A DNA stretch of 6,094 nucleotides, taken from contig DATANR010000406.1 in assembly GCA_036266155.1 (NCBI GenBank), positions 1 through 6,094 of the forward strand, read 5' to 3'. Numbering within the stretch: the first letter of the stretch is position 1; each line of letters starts with the position of its first letter. The notes below the pieces were generated by a model that did no database searches, was not told where the DNA came from, and saw only the letters and a program-made list of their open reading frames with translations. Both the position numbers and the translations under genes were made by a program. Shown here in pieces: positions 1-6,094 of the stretch. This stretch comes from SIAJ01 sp036266155. GTDB lineage: Bacteria > Planctomycetota > Planctomycetia > Gemmatales > Gemmataceae.

Positions 1-2151
1 GCCGGAATCGTAGTAATAGGTGTTCGGTCCAGTTGCCTTATTGCCCGTGAACACCATGTGATCGAGCGTCACAAAGCCGCCGGCCCGCAGGCCGGCGCCG
101 AACTGTCCCGTGTTGTCTCCAGTCGGATCGTCGATCAGCCCGCCGGTCACGGTGAAGCCGGAAAGAGTCAATGTTGGCGCCGCCGAATCCAGCACGCGAA
201 TCGTGCCGCCGCCGTCCACCGTGAGCTTGCTGGCGCCGGGCCCTTCGATCGAGAGTCCGCCGCCGGTATTGGAGATAGTCAGCGTCGCCGCTGGGGAAAT
301 CGTGCGGTGTGTATTGAAAAACACGGGGTCGAAGGTAATCTCGTCGTCGGTGAAAATGGAGTTCGCCTGGGCGACCGCGTCCGCCAAACTGCCCGGCCCG
401 CTCGGATTGTCATTCGTCACCTCGAAGATGCCGTGAATCTGCACCTGGAACGTGCCAATGATTCCAGCGTGGACTGCGTTGCCGTCCAGATCGAGCACCT
501 GGCCGGCCTGCAGGCTCACGAAATAAGTGCCCGAGTCCAACGGGTCCCACGATCCGCCGGGCGGCGTAATCGAGTAAGTGGCCGTCAGCGGCGTCCCGTC
601 CGCGGTTGGCGTCACCGAGATGAATGTGGCCGGTACGTCAAACCCATTGGGGCCCGTAACGCGAACAACGTTGTCGGCATTGACGCCGTTGACGGACGCA
701 ACCTGGATGCCCTTGTTGATGTCATTGGGGTCGCTAAAGACCACGCTGAAGATGTAGTTGCCTGCCGTAGCCGCGAGAACATCGGCGGCTTGAGCGTCGG
801 CGAAGGGCAGGCCAGGGGGTTGAATCTCCACGGCGCCAATATCGATGGCCGAGCCATACACTCGTACCAAGTTGCGCTGATCGCGGTTAACGCCCGGTGC
901 GACGAGTGCGTCCGATCCGCCGTCAATCAACGGGCCCGATCCGGGCAGCATGGTCAGGGTGGGCCCACCGTTGTCCGTCAGCGTCCCAAGATTCAACGCG
1001 GCGCCAACGAGAGCGGTGCTGGCGGAATCCAGGACGGGATTGCCAATTCCGTTCGTGTCGCCAATAGCGCTGAAGTAGGCGTTCACGGTATAGAACGCGA
1101 GGATGTCCGGAGCGTTCGCCGTATCCACATTGCCGGATACGATGCTATTCGCCAACGTCAGCAAGCCTGCCGAGTTGTAAAGACCGATACCGCCGCCGCC
1201 GGTGGCGTAGAAAGCGCCTGGGTGCGCCCCCGAAAGCGCCGTGTTGCCGGATACCGTGCTGTTCTGAAGCGTCACGTTGCCGTCGAATTCGCGCAAAAGG
1301 ATTCCGCCGCCGGAACCCGTCGTATTATTTTCCGCAATCGTGCTATTGCGAATGACAACGGTTCCCGCGGCGAGGCCGTTCGGCGGATAGACGTTGCGAT
1401 TGCCAAACGCGAAGATCGCGCCGCCGCCGAAATACGGGGCCGAAATGCCTGCGTACGTCGTCGCATTCCCCGAGAGCGTCGAGTTCTCGATCTGTAGAGA
1501 ATTGTTGCCGTACTGGATGAAGATCCCACCGCCGTTGATGCTGGCCGTGTTTCCTGAAATCGTGCTGTTCTTGACCACCAAGACGTTGTTGCCGCGATCG
1601 ATGGCGATCGCGCCGCCGTTGCCCTGATCGAAGGAGAAGCCGGAGTAGGTGGACTGATTGTTGACGAACGCCATTTGGTCGACCGTGACCGCGCCGCGCG
1701 CAAACAAACCACCGCCATTGGACGTCGTGGCGAACCCGCCGCTCACGGTGAATCCCGTCAGTGTGAGTTTGTCCGCAATGGAATTGAAGACCTGGAATGA
1801 TGCGGCGCCATCGACGTCGAGATTGCCGACGCCGGTGCCGGTGATCTTGAGGTCACCGGTGATCTGCGGCAGGGCGGCCGTCAATGAGATCGTCTTGGGA
1901 TTGGTTGCGCCCCAGGCGCCGCCCGACGTGTCAAATTGGATTTCGTCGGCACCGGTTGCCGCGTTCGCCAGCGCAATCGCATCACCGAGCGTGCCCGGAC
2001 TGTTGTCGCCGAGCGGCGACGTCACCGTGAAGCTGGTCGGGACCGCGCGGTCTTCGAGTGATTGAACGATTAGCCGCGACCGACGGCCGGGTGACTTCGC
2101 AAGCGGCCGCACGCACACTTTTCGAATGAAATCCTGCGATATTCGGCGCAT
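1..2151 (-). CDS. Giant beta-helix surface protein with LEDR-type N-terminus (3' end outside window)
   Basis: Partial gene: 717 codons are open from an ATG at 2151 to the left edge, with no stop. The start is chosen because a purine-rich gagaagggg lies 6 nt upstream and because it puts the arginine-rich SLEDRAVP signature at residues 31-38, typical of exported planctomycete proteins. No hydrophobic signal-peptide core is visible. Residues 41-139 form a GTLGDAIALANA / LTLTGFTVSGG head. About 140-375 are right-handed parallel beta-helix rungs with recurring GGG(I/L) and NSTISGNT motifs. About 378-445 resemble a choice-of-anchor Q module (LGTLTDNGGP, DQRNLV, DIGAVE). About 446-572 form an Ig-like beta domain (GTYFVSLQAGQV). 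From 576 a second beta-helix module begins and repeats the head (GPGSLADAVAQAN, LTLSGFTVTGG). There is only one cysteine (C13). No catalytic motif is seen. A surface adhesin or structural role is inferred from the architecture; the ligand is unknown. Confidence 0.9.
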   Translation of the reverse strand, partial: MRRISQDFIRKVCVRPLAKSPGRRSRLIVQSLEDRAVPTSFTVTSPLGDNSPGTLGDAIALANAATGADEIQFDTSGGAWGATNPKTISLTAALPQITGDLKITGTGVGNLDVDGAASFQVFNSIADKLTLTGFTVSGGFATTSNGGGLFARGAVTVDQMAFVNNQSTYSGFSFDQGNGGAIAIDRGNNVLVVKNSTISGNTASINGGGIFIQYGNNSLQIENSTLSGNATTYAGISAPYFGGGAIFAFGNRNVYPPNGLAAGTVVIRNSTIAENNTTGSGGGILLREFDGNVTLQNSTVSGNTALSGAHPGAFYATGGGGIGLYNSAGLLTLANSIVSGNVDTANAPDILAFYTVNAYFSAIGDTNGIGNPVLDSASTALVGAALNLGTLTDNGGPTLTMLPGSGPLIDGGSDALVAPGVNRDQRNLVRVYGSAIDIGAVEIQPPGLPFADAQAADVLAATAGNYIFSVVFSDPNDINKGIQVASVNGVNADNVVRVTGPNGFDVPATFISVTPTADGTPLTATYSITPPGGSWDPLDSGTYFVSLQAGQVLDLDGNAVHAGIIGTFQVQIHGIFEVTNDNPSGPGSLADAVAQANSIFTDDEITFDPVFFNTHRTISPAATLTISNTGGGLSIEGPGASKLTVDGGGTIRVLDSAAPTLTLSGFTVTGGLIDDPTGDNTGQFGAGLRAGGFVTLDHMVFTGNKATGPNTYYYDSG
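139..426 (-). repeat. Beta-helix head module, copy B (downstream giant gene)
   Basis: Residues 576-671 of the downstream protein. They repeat the plan of copy A: FEVTNDNPSGPGSLADAVAQ, DEITFDP, RTISPAATLTI, LSIEGPGASKLTVDGGG and LTLSGFTVTGG. Further rungs (GAGLRAGGFVTLDHMVFTGN) follow and run off the left edge. Copy B lies after an Ig-like linker, so a second full beta-helix domain probably continues beyond the window. Confidence 0.75.
1735..2031 (-). repeat. Beta-helix head module, copy A (downstream giant gene)
   Basis: Residues 41-139 of the downstream protein. The order is F-x-VT, an NSPGTLGDAIALANA block, DEIQFDTSG, KTISLTAALPQI, LKITGTGVGNLDVDG and LTLTGFTVSGG. The same order returns in copy B at 139-426, so the protein contains at least two beta-helix domains built on one plan. 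This type of head caps the first rungs of many bacterial beta-helix surface proteins. Confidence 0.75.
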
Positions 2152-2157
2152 CGCGAA

Positions 2158-2166
2158 CCCCTTCTC
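2158..2166 (-). promoter_or_regulatory. Ribosome binding site deciding the start of the downstream giant gene
   Basis: Minus-strand gagaagggg ends 6 nt before the ATG at 2151. In-frame ATGs at 2280 and 2211 lack a comparable purine-rich site, and the extension they would add (43 or 20 residues) would place the SLEDRAVP signature unusually far from the start. The 2280 start would also make the leader inverted repeat coding. The match to the anti-Shine-Dalgarno sequence is good but not perfect. Confidence 0.6.
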
Positions 2167-2214
2167 GAAAGCGTTCGTCGCGAAAAAGATCGATTGGACT
2201 GCCGGCGACATGCA

Positions 2215-2272
2215 AGGCTTTGCGAGGCCCGCCATTGGGTGCTCGTCCTCACCGCTGAGTCTCGCAAAGCCT
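2215..2272. repeat. 12-bp inverted repeat with 34-nt loop in the leader of the downstream gene
   Basis: aggctttgcgag at 2215-2226 is the exact reverse complement of ctcgcaaagcct at 2261-2272. The 34-nt loop contains a small internal pairing (gtg / cac around 2239-2252). It sits 64 nt before the chosen ATG of the downstream gene, so if transcription begins to the right of it the transcript would carry a stem-loop in its 5' leader. It may instead be a DNA-level operator or another small dispersed palindrome. The function is unknown. Confidence 0.65.
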
Positions 2273-2305
2273 CGACTCATCCAACCTGACCGTTCACCCT
2301 AATCT

Positions 2306-2411
2306 GGTGGGTAAGCGCTGCGGAGACCGAAGCGTAGCGAGGACGACGCAGCATCTGTCTGGGACCGCGTCGACCTCGCTACGCTTCGGTCTCCGCCTGC
2401 ACAAACCCACC
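2306..2411. repeat. 106-bp imperfect palindrome, possible dispersed/MITE-like element
   Basis: Nested inverted repeat. The outer arms are ggtgggt (2306-2312) and acccacc (2405-2411). After an internal loop of 7 and 8 nt come perfect 23-bp arms at 2320-2342 and 2374-2396 (core gagaccgaagcgtagcgagg and its complement). Then an A/A mismatch and 6 further pairs (2344-2349 with 2367-2372) enclose a 17-nt loop. In total 36 base pairs are present. It lies downstream of the terminator and does not code. It could be a non-autonomous mobile palindrome (MITE or REP-like), a second, bidirectional terminator, or a structured RNA. No transposase is in the window and no clear target-site duplication is seen. 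Confidence 0.8.
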
Positions 2412-2461
2412 GGTTTAAGGCAGACGCTCTGCTACCTAACAGCCGCAATGGACCACTAGGC

Positions 2462-2502
2462 AAAAGTCCCGCTTATCCGGGAGAGGCATGGACAAGCGGG
2501 AC
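2462..2502 (-). terminator. Intrinsic (rho-independent) terminator of the upstream giant gene
   Basis: On the minus strand, 23 nt after the TAA, GTCCCGCTT (2502-2494) pairs perfectly with AAGCGGGAC (2474-2466). The stem extends inward by one G-U and three Watson-Crick pairs, giving 13 bp around an 11-nt loop. It is followed at once by TTTT (2465-2462). The short U-tract is the weak point. The position and GC-rich stem fit a terminator that separates the two giant genes. Confidence 0.75.
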
Positions 2503-2525
2503 CGGGATTATTGCAACCGACGAAC

Positions 2526-5500
2526 TTAGACCTTGAGCACTTGCAGATCGCCGGAGAACGTCTGCGTGCCGCCAGTCTTCGTGTTGTACTTCAACTTCAG
2601 GCTCGGCAATGTCAGCCCGCCGAAGAGGCCGTGGAACACAAAGCCAAACTTCGTGCCGCCGTTGGCCGGGTCGACGCTGGTGAGCTTCGACGCTTGCTTG
2701 AAGTTCGTCCCGATCACAAAGCTATGCGCGAACGCCGCCACCGTGCCGGTAACCGTGAACTTGCCGATCGTCGAGCCCAGGTTAAATGCGCCCGACCCGT
2801 CGTCCGGACCACTGTAGCCGGCGAGCAGCCGGCTATTGGTAAACGAGCCGAATGACGCGGCGCCGACGTCGCCGTTGATGCCCGTGCCGCTGGCGACCTT
2901 GATGGTAATGCCGTTCGCGGCCCCCTTAATGTTGATGCCCTTCAGAGCCAGTGTCTTGGCCGGCACACCGACGCCCGAAAGCGTGATGTTCGACCCGAAG
3001 TTGCCCGGATCGCCTGCTTTCTTGTTGCCCACCGTCTGGATCGTGCCGGCGTACGGGGCCGAGATCGTACCGCCGGTGCCGACCGAATATGCCTTGAGCT
3101 TCACAAGCGGGACCTGAGCGAGCGTGATGTCCGTGCCATTGCCAATCGCGAGAGCGGAGGTCACCGACACTCCGACGCCCGCGCCCTTGGCCCCGGCCGG
3201 AGCAGCGCCCGCGACCGAGATGTCGGCCCCGCCGCTGATGCTGCCGACCGACACCGTATTGAGGAAGCCGGACATGGTGATGCCCGGCCCGTTCAAATCG
3301 GTCTTGGTCGCGGTCAGGGCCTTGAGATCCGTTCCCGTCAACTCGGCCAGGCTGTTCCGGCCATCGCCCGTGCCCTTCTTGGCTTTGGCCGAGGTGATGA
3401 CCAAGGCCGACTTGGCGTTCGTGCCGGCCAACTGAATCAGCTCGAGCGGCCCGTGGCCGTCACCATCGGGATCGGTGAGGAACACCGTCGCCGTGCCGAC
3501 CTTGCCGTTCAGCTTCACGGTCACCAGGTCGCCGTCGCCATCAATGAAGACGAACTGTGGCTTGGCCGGCTTGACCGCAGCGCCATTGATCACTTGTCCG
3601 TCGCTCGGGGCGATGGACACCGTTTCGGTCGCCGTGCCGCCAATGGTCACGCCGCCGACCGGGTTCGTCAGGTTGACGGTGAAGTTCTCCTTACCTTCGT
3701 TGTTGCCGTCATCGATGATCTTGATGTCAAAAGTCTGGCTCGTGACATCGCCATCGGCCCACTGCAGGGTGCCGGACAGACTGAAGCCGGCCGCGGCCTG
3801 GAAGTCGCTGGCGTGAGCCGTGCCGGTGAGCGTGTTGTAATCGACGGACACGATGCCGTCGGTGCCGCCAGTGCGCGTCGCCGTGATCGTGATCGTTGCG
3901 CCTTCCGTCGTGGTCACCGTGCTGGCCGAGAGGTTGATGACGCCAGCCTTGAGCCAGGCGACGATGTTGTCCGTGCTTGTGGACGCGACGTTGTTGTTGC
4001 CGACCACATCCGTGAACCCGCCGGCCGGGATGGTCGCAATCACGTCGCCGCGCGAGGTGATGCCGTCGACCGTGAACGTGTAATGCGTCGGGTCCACTTG
4101 CGTCAGGTTCGTGATGAACGTTCCGCCGGCCGTCGTTGACGAAATGTCAACGTCGCCCGCGGTGAAGCCGCTAACCGGTTCACTGAGGACGATGTCGAAC
4201 GTTACCGGATTGAGACTAGTTGGATCGGCCTGCGTGGCGCCCTTGTTGATCGTGACCGTCGGCTTCACGTTGTCGAAGGCGACGCTGTTGTCGGTGCTAG
4301 TCGACGCGATGTTGTTGTTGCCGGCCGCGTCGGTAACTGCTCCGGCCAAAATCTTCGCGACGACGTTGCCGGTCCCGTTCATGCCCGTCACATTCACCAG
4401 ATAGTCGCTCGGACCGACCGGTGTAACGGTGTTGACGGCCGGTGTGCCGACGCCGGTGCTGCCCGACAGGTCGACACTACCAGGCCCGAAGCCGACGACC
4501 GGTTCGCTGAAGTGAACCATGAAATCGATTGACGCGACGTTGGTCGGATCGGCCTGCCCGCCGTCCTTGTTGATCGTTACCGTGGGTGCGACGTCGTCGA
4601 AGGTCACTGTGTTGTCAATTGAGGTCGACGCCGAATTCGGGAACTGCGCCCCGTCCGTGGCCACCCCGGGCTCGATCACCGCGACGATGTTGCCTTCGGT
4701 GCCCGGCGTCATCCCGCTCACAGTGACGGTGTAGTCGCTCTGGCTGGTCCCGATGGGTGCGATCGTTGCCGTCAAAGTGCCGAGCACTACATCGCTGCCG
4801 CTAAGGTCGACGTCCGCCGGATCGTCGAACCCGATCACCGGTTCGCTGAAATGAACGTCGAAAGTGATGGTGGCGGCGCCGTTCGACGGGTCGTTGGTCG
4901 TGCCGGATTGATCGATGGTCACATTCAACGGCTGAATTTCATAGGCGCCGACATCCGTGGTCGGATTCAGCGTCGACGGCCGGTCGAACCCGCGCTCGTC
5001 TGTCGTTACGGTGCCGAGCAGCGAGTTGTCGCCCACATCGCGCAGGGGGCTCGTCGGGAGCAGCGGGACGGTCTGGTTCGGTCCGCCGTAGTCGCCCAGT
5101 GTCCCGAGGCCGAGCGGTGTACCCGGCGTGACCACGCTCGTGCCAATAGCCGTGAATCCGGTCATGTCGCCGATGGCACTATGCTTCAAGTTGACGGGGC
5201 TAGAACATGAAATATCCGGTTCGCCGCCTACATTGATGTTCTGCGCAATGACACTGTTAGATGCCGTAACGACTCCCGGGGCAAAGATAACTTCAACGCC
5301 ACCGCCGCCCACCGGGTAGCCGAAGACTGTGCCGGTAGAGCTCGAGGTATTGTTGACAATGGTGCTTTCTTCGATTGTCAGGTCGCTGTACTGGACGGCC
5401 ACCATGATTCCGCCGCCGCCGCGCGCCGACGTATTGCCAACGATCGTGCTATTGCGAATCAAAATCGGCGCGGAGTACGTTCCAAAGCCCCCAAAGGAAT

Positions 5501-6094
5501 AGAAGGCGCCGCCGCCGTAAATGTAGCTCGGATTAGTCGAGGTAGCGCTATTCCCCGTAAATGTACTGCTATCAACTGTAATCGGGCCATATCCGCCGTT
5601 CACCAAAACCCCGCCGCCCGCGAGCGCCGTATTGCCCGAAATCGTGCTGCTAGTGAGCGTAAACTCCTGTTCACCGAACGTGATGATCCCGCCGCCGAAT
5701 GCTGCGGTGTTGTTCAAGAACTTACTATCCGTAACCGAGATGGTGGAGTTTGCATTCGAGTAAACGCCGCCGCCCGAAGTTTTGGCCGTGTTCTGGCTAA
5801 AGGTGCTCCCAGTAATCGTGATCGTGCTGTTGCCATTATCGAAAACGGCTGCGCCAAATCCGCCCGCCTGACCATCCACCGTGTTATTAGTGAATGTGCT
5901 GTCGGTAATATCGATTGTGCAATAAGAATTGGCCATGACTCCGCCGCCAAGCCCCTGGCCGGCGGCCGAGCCCGAGTGATTGCCGGAGACCGTGGTCCCC
6001 TTCATGATTAACGTGGCATGCGGATTCAGCAAGATGCCGCCACCGATGCCGTCGGGGGCGTCGTTGTTCGTAATTTGGCTGTCAATCAAATTCA
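2526..6094 (-). CDS. Giant beta-helix / Ig-like / Calx-beta surface protein (5' end outside window)
   Basis: Partial gene: the frame is open to the right edge and ends in TAA at 2526-2528. A TTG at 6089 could be read as a start, but it lies inside a beta-helix rung (preceded by Asn, followed by IDSQITNN), so the true start is upstream. Numbering from that TTG: about 1-320 are beta-helix rungs (GGG(I/V), STISGNTA); about 322-387 are choice-of-anchor Q-like (LGTLGDYGGP, DERGFDRP, DVGAYE); 388-713 are three Ig-like repeats of about 105-115 residues with F/LSEPV(I/V/S)GF, DVD(L/I)S and ASTSTDN; about 716-828 are a Calx-beta domain (TTTEGATITITATRTGG, DGNNEGKENFTVNL); about 840-1187 are an unassigned Gly/Ala/Thr-rich domain with two Asp-rich motifs (IDGDGDL at 849, TDPDGDGHG at 872) that could bind calcium. 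There is no LPXTG, PEP-CTERM or terminal transmembrane helix at the C-terminus. An exported adhesive or structural role is inferred. A terminator follows directly. Confidence 0.9.
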   Translation of the reverse strand, partial: NLIDSQITNNDAPDGIGGGILLNPHATLIMKGTTVSGNHSGSAAGQGLGGGVMANSYCTIDITDSTFTNNTVDGQAGGFGAAVFDNGNSTITITGSTFSQNTAKTSGGGVYSNANSTISVTDSKFLNNTAAFGGGIITFGEQEFTLTSSTISGNTALAGGGVLVNGGYGPITVDSSTFTGNSATSTNPSYIYGGGAFYSFGGFGTYSAPILIRNSTIVGNTSARGGGGIMVAVQYSDLTIEESTIVNNTSSSTGTVFGYPVGGGGVEVIFAPGVVTASNSVIAQNINVGGEPDISCSSPVNLKHSAIGDMTGFTAIGTSVVTPGTPLGLGTLGDYGGPNQTVPLLPTSPLRDVGDNSLLGTVTTDERGFDRPSTLNPTTDVGAYEIQPLNVTIDQSGTTNDPSNGAATITFDVHFSEPVIGFDDPADVDLSGSDVVLGTLTATIAPIGTSQSDYTVTVSGMTPGTEGNIVAVIEPGVATDGAQFPNSASTSIDNTVTFDDVAPTVTINKDGGQADPTNVASIDFMVHFSEPVVGFGPGSVDLSGSTGVGTPAVNTVTPVGPSDYLVNVTGMNGTGNVVAKILAGAVTDAAGNNNIASTSTDNSVAFDNVKPTVTINKGATQADPTSLNPVTFDIVLSEPVSGFTAGDVDISSTTAGGTFITNLTQVDPTHYTFTVDGITSRGDVIATIPAGGFTDVVGNNNVASTSTDNIVAWLKAGVINLSASTVTTTEGATITITATRTGGTDGIVSVDYNTLTGTAHASDFQAAAGFSLSGTLQWADGDVTSQTFDIKIIDDGNNEGKENFTVNLTNPVGGVTIGGTATETVSIAPSDGQVINGAAVKPAKPQFVFIDGDGDLVTVKLNGKVGTATVFLTDPDGDGHGPLELIQLAGTNAKSALVITSAKAKKGTGDGRNSLAELTGTDLKALTATKTDLNGPGITMSGFLNTVSVGSISGGADISVAGAAPAGAKGAGVGVSVTSALAIGNGTDITLAQVPLVKLKAYSVGTGGTISAPYAGTIQTVGNKKAGDPGNFGSNITLSGVGVPAKTLALKGINIKGAANGITIKVASGTGINGDVGAASFGSFTNSRLLAGYSGPDDGSGAFNLGSTIGKFTVTGTVAAFAHSFVIGTNFKQASKLTSVDPANGGTKFGFVFHGLFGGLTLPSLKLKYNTKTGGTQTFSGDLQVLKV
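2529..3575 (-). other. Unassigned C-terminal beta-rich domain of the upstream giant protein
   Basis: Residues of about 840-1187, after the Calx-beta domain, match no family I can name. They open with FVFIDGDGDLVTVKLNGKVG, then TVFLTDPDGDGHG. A long Gly/Ala/Thr/Val-rich stretch follows, with short alternating-hydrophobic strands such as GITMSGFLNTVSVG and ALKGINIKG. A motif SRLLAGYSGPDDGSGAF precedes IGKFTVTG and FVIGTNF, and the protein ends in GDLQVLKV. The look is of a beta-solenoid or repeated beta-sandwich. The Asp-rich motifs resemble calcium loops. Its place at the extreme C-terminus, with no known anchor, makes a role in secretion or surface retention possible, but that is only inference. 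Confidence 0.6.
3951..4928 (-). repeat. Three tandem Ig-like repeats inside the upstream giant gene
   Basis: Protein repeats lie at 4928-4584, 4583-4260 and 4259-3951. Each carries a TI(D/N) start strand with a DP(S/T) turn, an (F/L)SEPV-x-GF motif, DVDLS/DVDIS or SVDLS, a Y-x-(V/F)-x-V strand before G(M/I), and NSASTSIDN or N(I/V)ASTSTDN at the end. The SEPV-x-GF pattern is typical of bacterial Ig-like repeats of the Big_12 kind; the family name is from memory. The last two are similar at DNA level: 3964-4005 and 4285-4326 differ at 6 of 42 positions by hand alignment. This points to duplication within the gene. Such repeats normally act as spacers that hold a binding module away from the cell. 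Confidence 0.8.

Larger units (their letters stand above)
2152..2525. other. Intergenic region between the two giant genes
   Basis: 374 bp without a credible gene. From right to left it holds the terminator of the upstream gene, a stretch around 2412-2461 with only a tiny gcaga-cgc-tctgc hairpin (2420-2432), the 106-bp palindrome, the 12-bp inverted repeat, and the ribosome binding site. An in-frame TAG at 2299-2301 closes the downstream reading frame. A promoter for the downstream gene should lie here, but I found no convincing -35/-10 pair; a ttgcat at 2211-2216 has no good -10 partner. Confidence 0.7.

Noticed and set aside
58..1497. 479-codon open frame on the plus strand
   Set aside because: It lies fully antisense to the beta-helix gene at 2151-1. 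Its product is Arg/Ala/Val-rich with no domain or repeat pattern, whereas the minus frame gives clear beta-helix rungs and a choice-of-anchor-Q-like module. GC-rich, Gly-rich codons leave few stops on the opposite strand.
2152..2280. N-terminal extension of the downstream protein to in-frame ATGs at 2280 or 2211
   Set aside because: Neither has a good ribosome binding site, the 2280 start would make the inverted repeat coding, and the LEDR signature would be pushed inward. Start at 2151 preferred, though the frame is open to 2280.
2420..2432. Small hairpin gcaga-cgc-tctgc
   Set aside because: Only 5 bp, with no U-tract or gene relation that would give it meaning; expected by chance in GC-rich DNA.
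3453..4139. 228-codon open frame on the plus strand, and shorter ones at 2511-2855 and 4851-5210
   Set aside because: All are antisense to the upstream giant gene, show no recognisable domain and have the composition of reverse-strand shadows.
6087..6089. TTG at 6089 as the true start of the upstream gene
   Set aside because: It falls in the middle of a beta-helix rung, the frame is open to the window edge, and no signal or LEDR-type N-terminus follows it.
5230..6094. Regular ccgccgcc-containing motifs at short intervals, looking like a CRISPR or satellite array
   Set aside because: Spacing and sequence vary, and the pattern is explained by GGG codons of beta-helix rungs in frame.

Overview
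The window looks like a fragment of a planctomycete chromosome. The sequence is GC-rich and carries two very long, low-complexity surface-type beta-solenoid genes. The complete N-terminus that is visible carries the arginine-rich 'SLEDRAVP' signature, of the LEDR/LEPR type found at the start of many exported giant proteins in Planctomycetes. The phylum call is inferred from this motif and the domain style; no marker gene is present.

Layout: everything coding is on the minus strand, so the order of transcription is right to left. (1) 6094-2526 is the C-terminal 1188 residues of a giant protein whose start lies beyond the right edge. It has a right-handed beta-helix, a choice-of-anchor-Q-like module, three tandem Ig-like repeats, a Calx-beta domain and a roughly 345-residue glycine-rich C-terminal domain that I cannot assign. 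(2) 2525-2152 is a 374-bp intergenic region. It holds an intrinsic terminator just after gene 1, a striking 106-bp imperfect palindrome (2306-2411) with a 23-bp perfect stem, a second 12-bp inverted repeat (2215-2272) and a Shine-Dalgarno-like site. (3) 2151-1 is the first 717 residues of a second giant beta-helix protein that runs off the left edge without a stop.

The two proteins share beta-helix rungs and a choice-of-anchor-Q-like module but then diverge in their accessory domains, so they look like adjacent paralogues. Both are probably exported cell-surface or extracellular proteins with adhesive or structural roles. That role is inferred from domain content only; no enzyme, transporter or regulator is visible. 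The terminator suggests that the two genes are separate transcription units.

The less ordinary items are the intergenic palindrome, a possible non-autonomous dispersed element, and the unassigned C-terminal domain. I see no RNA gene, CRISPR array, transposase, phage gene or defence system. The long plus-strand ORFs are antisense shadows of the repetitive minus-strand genes.
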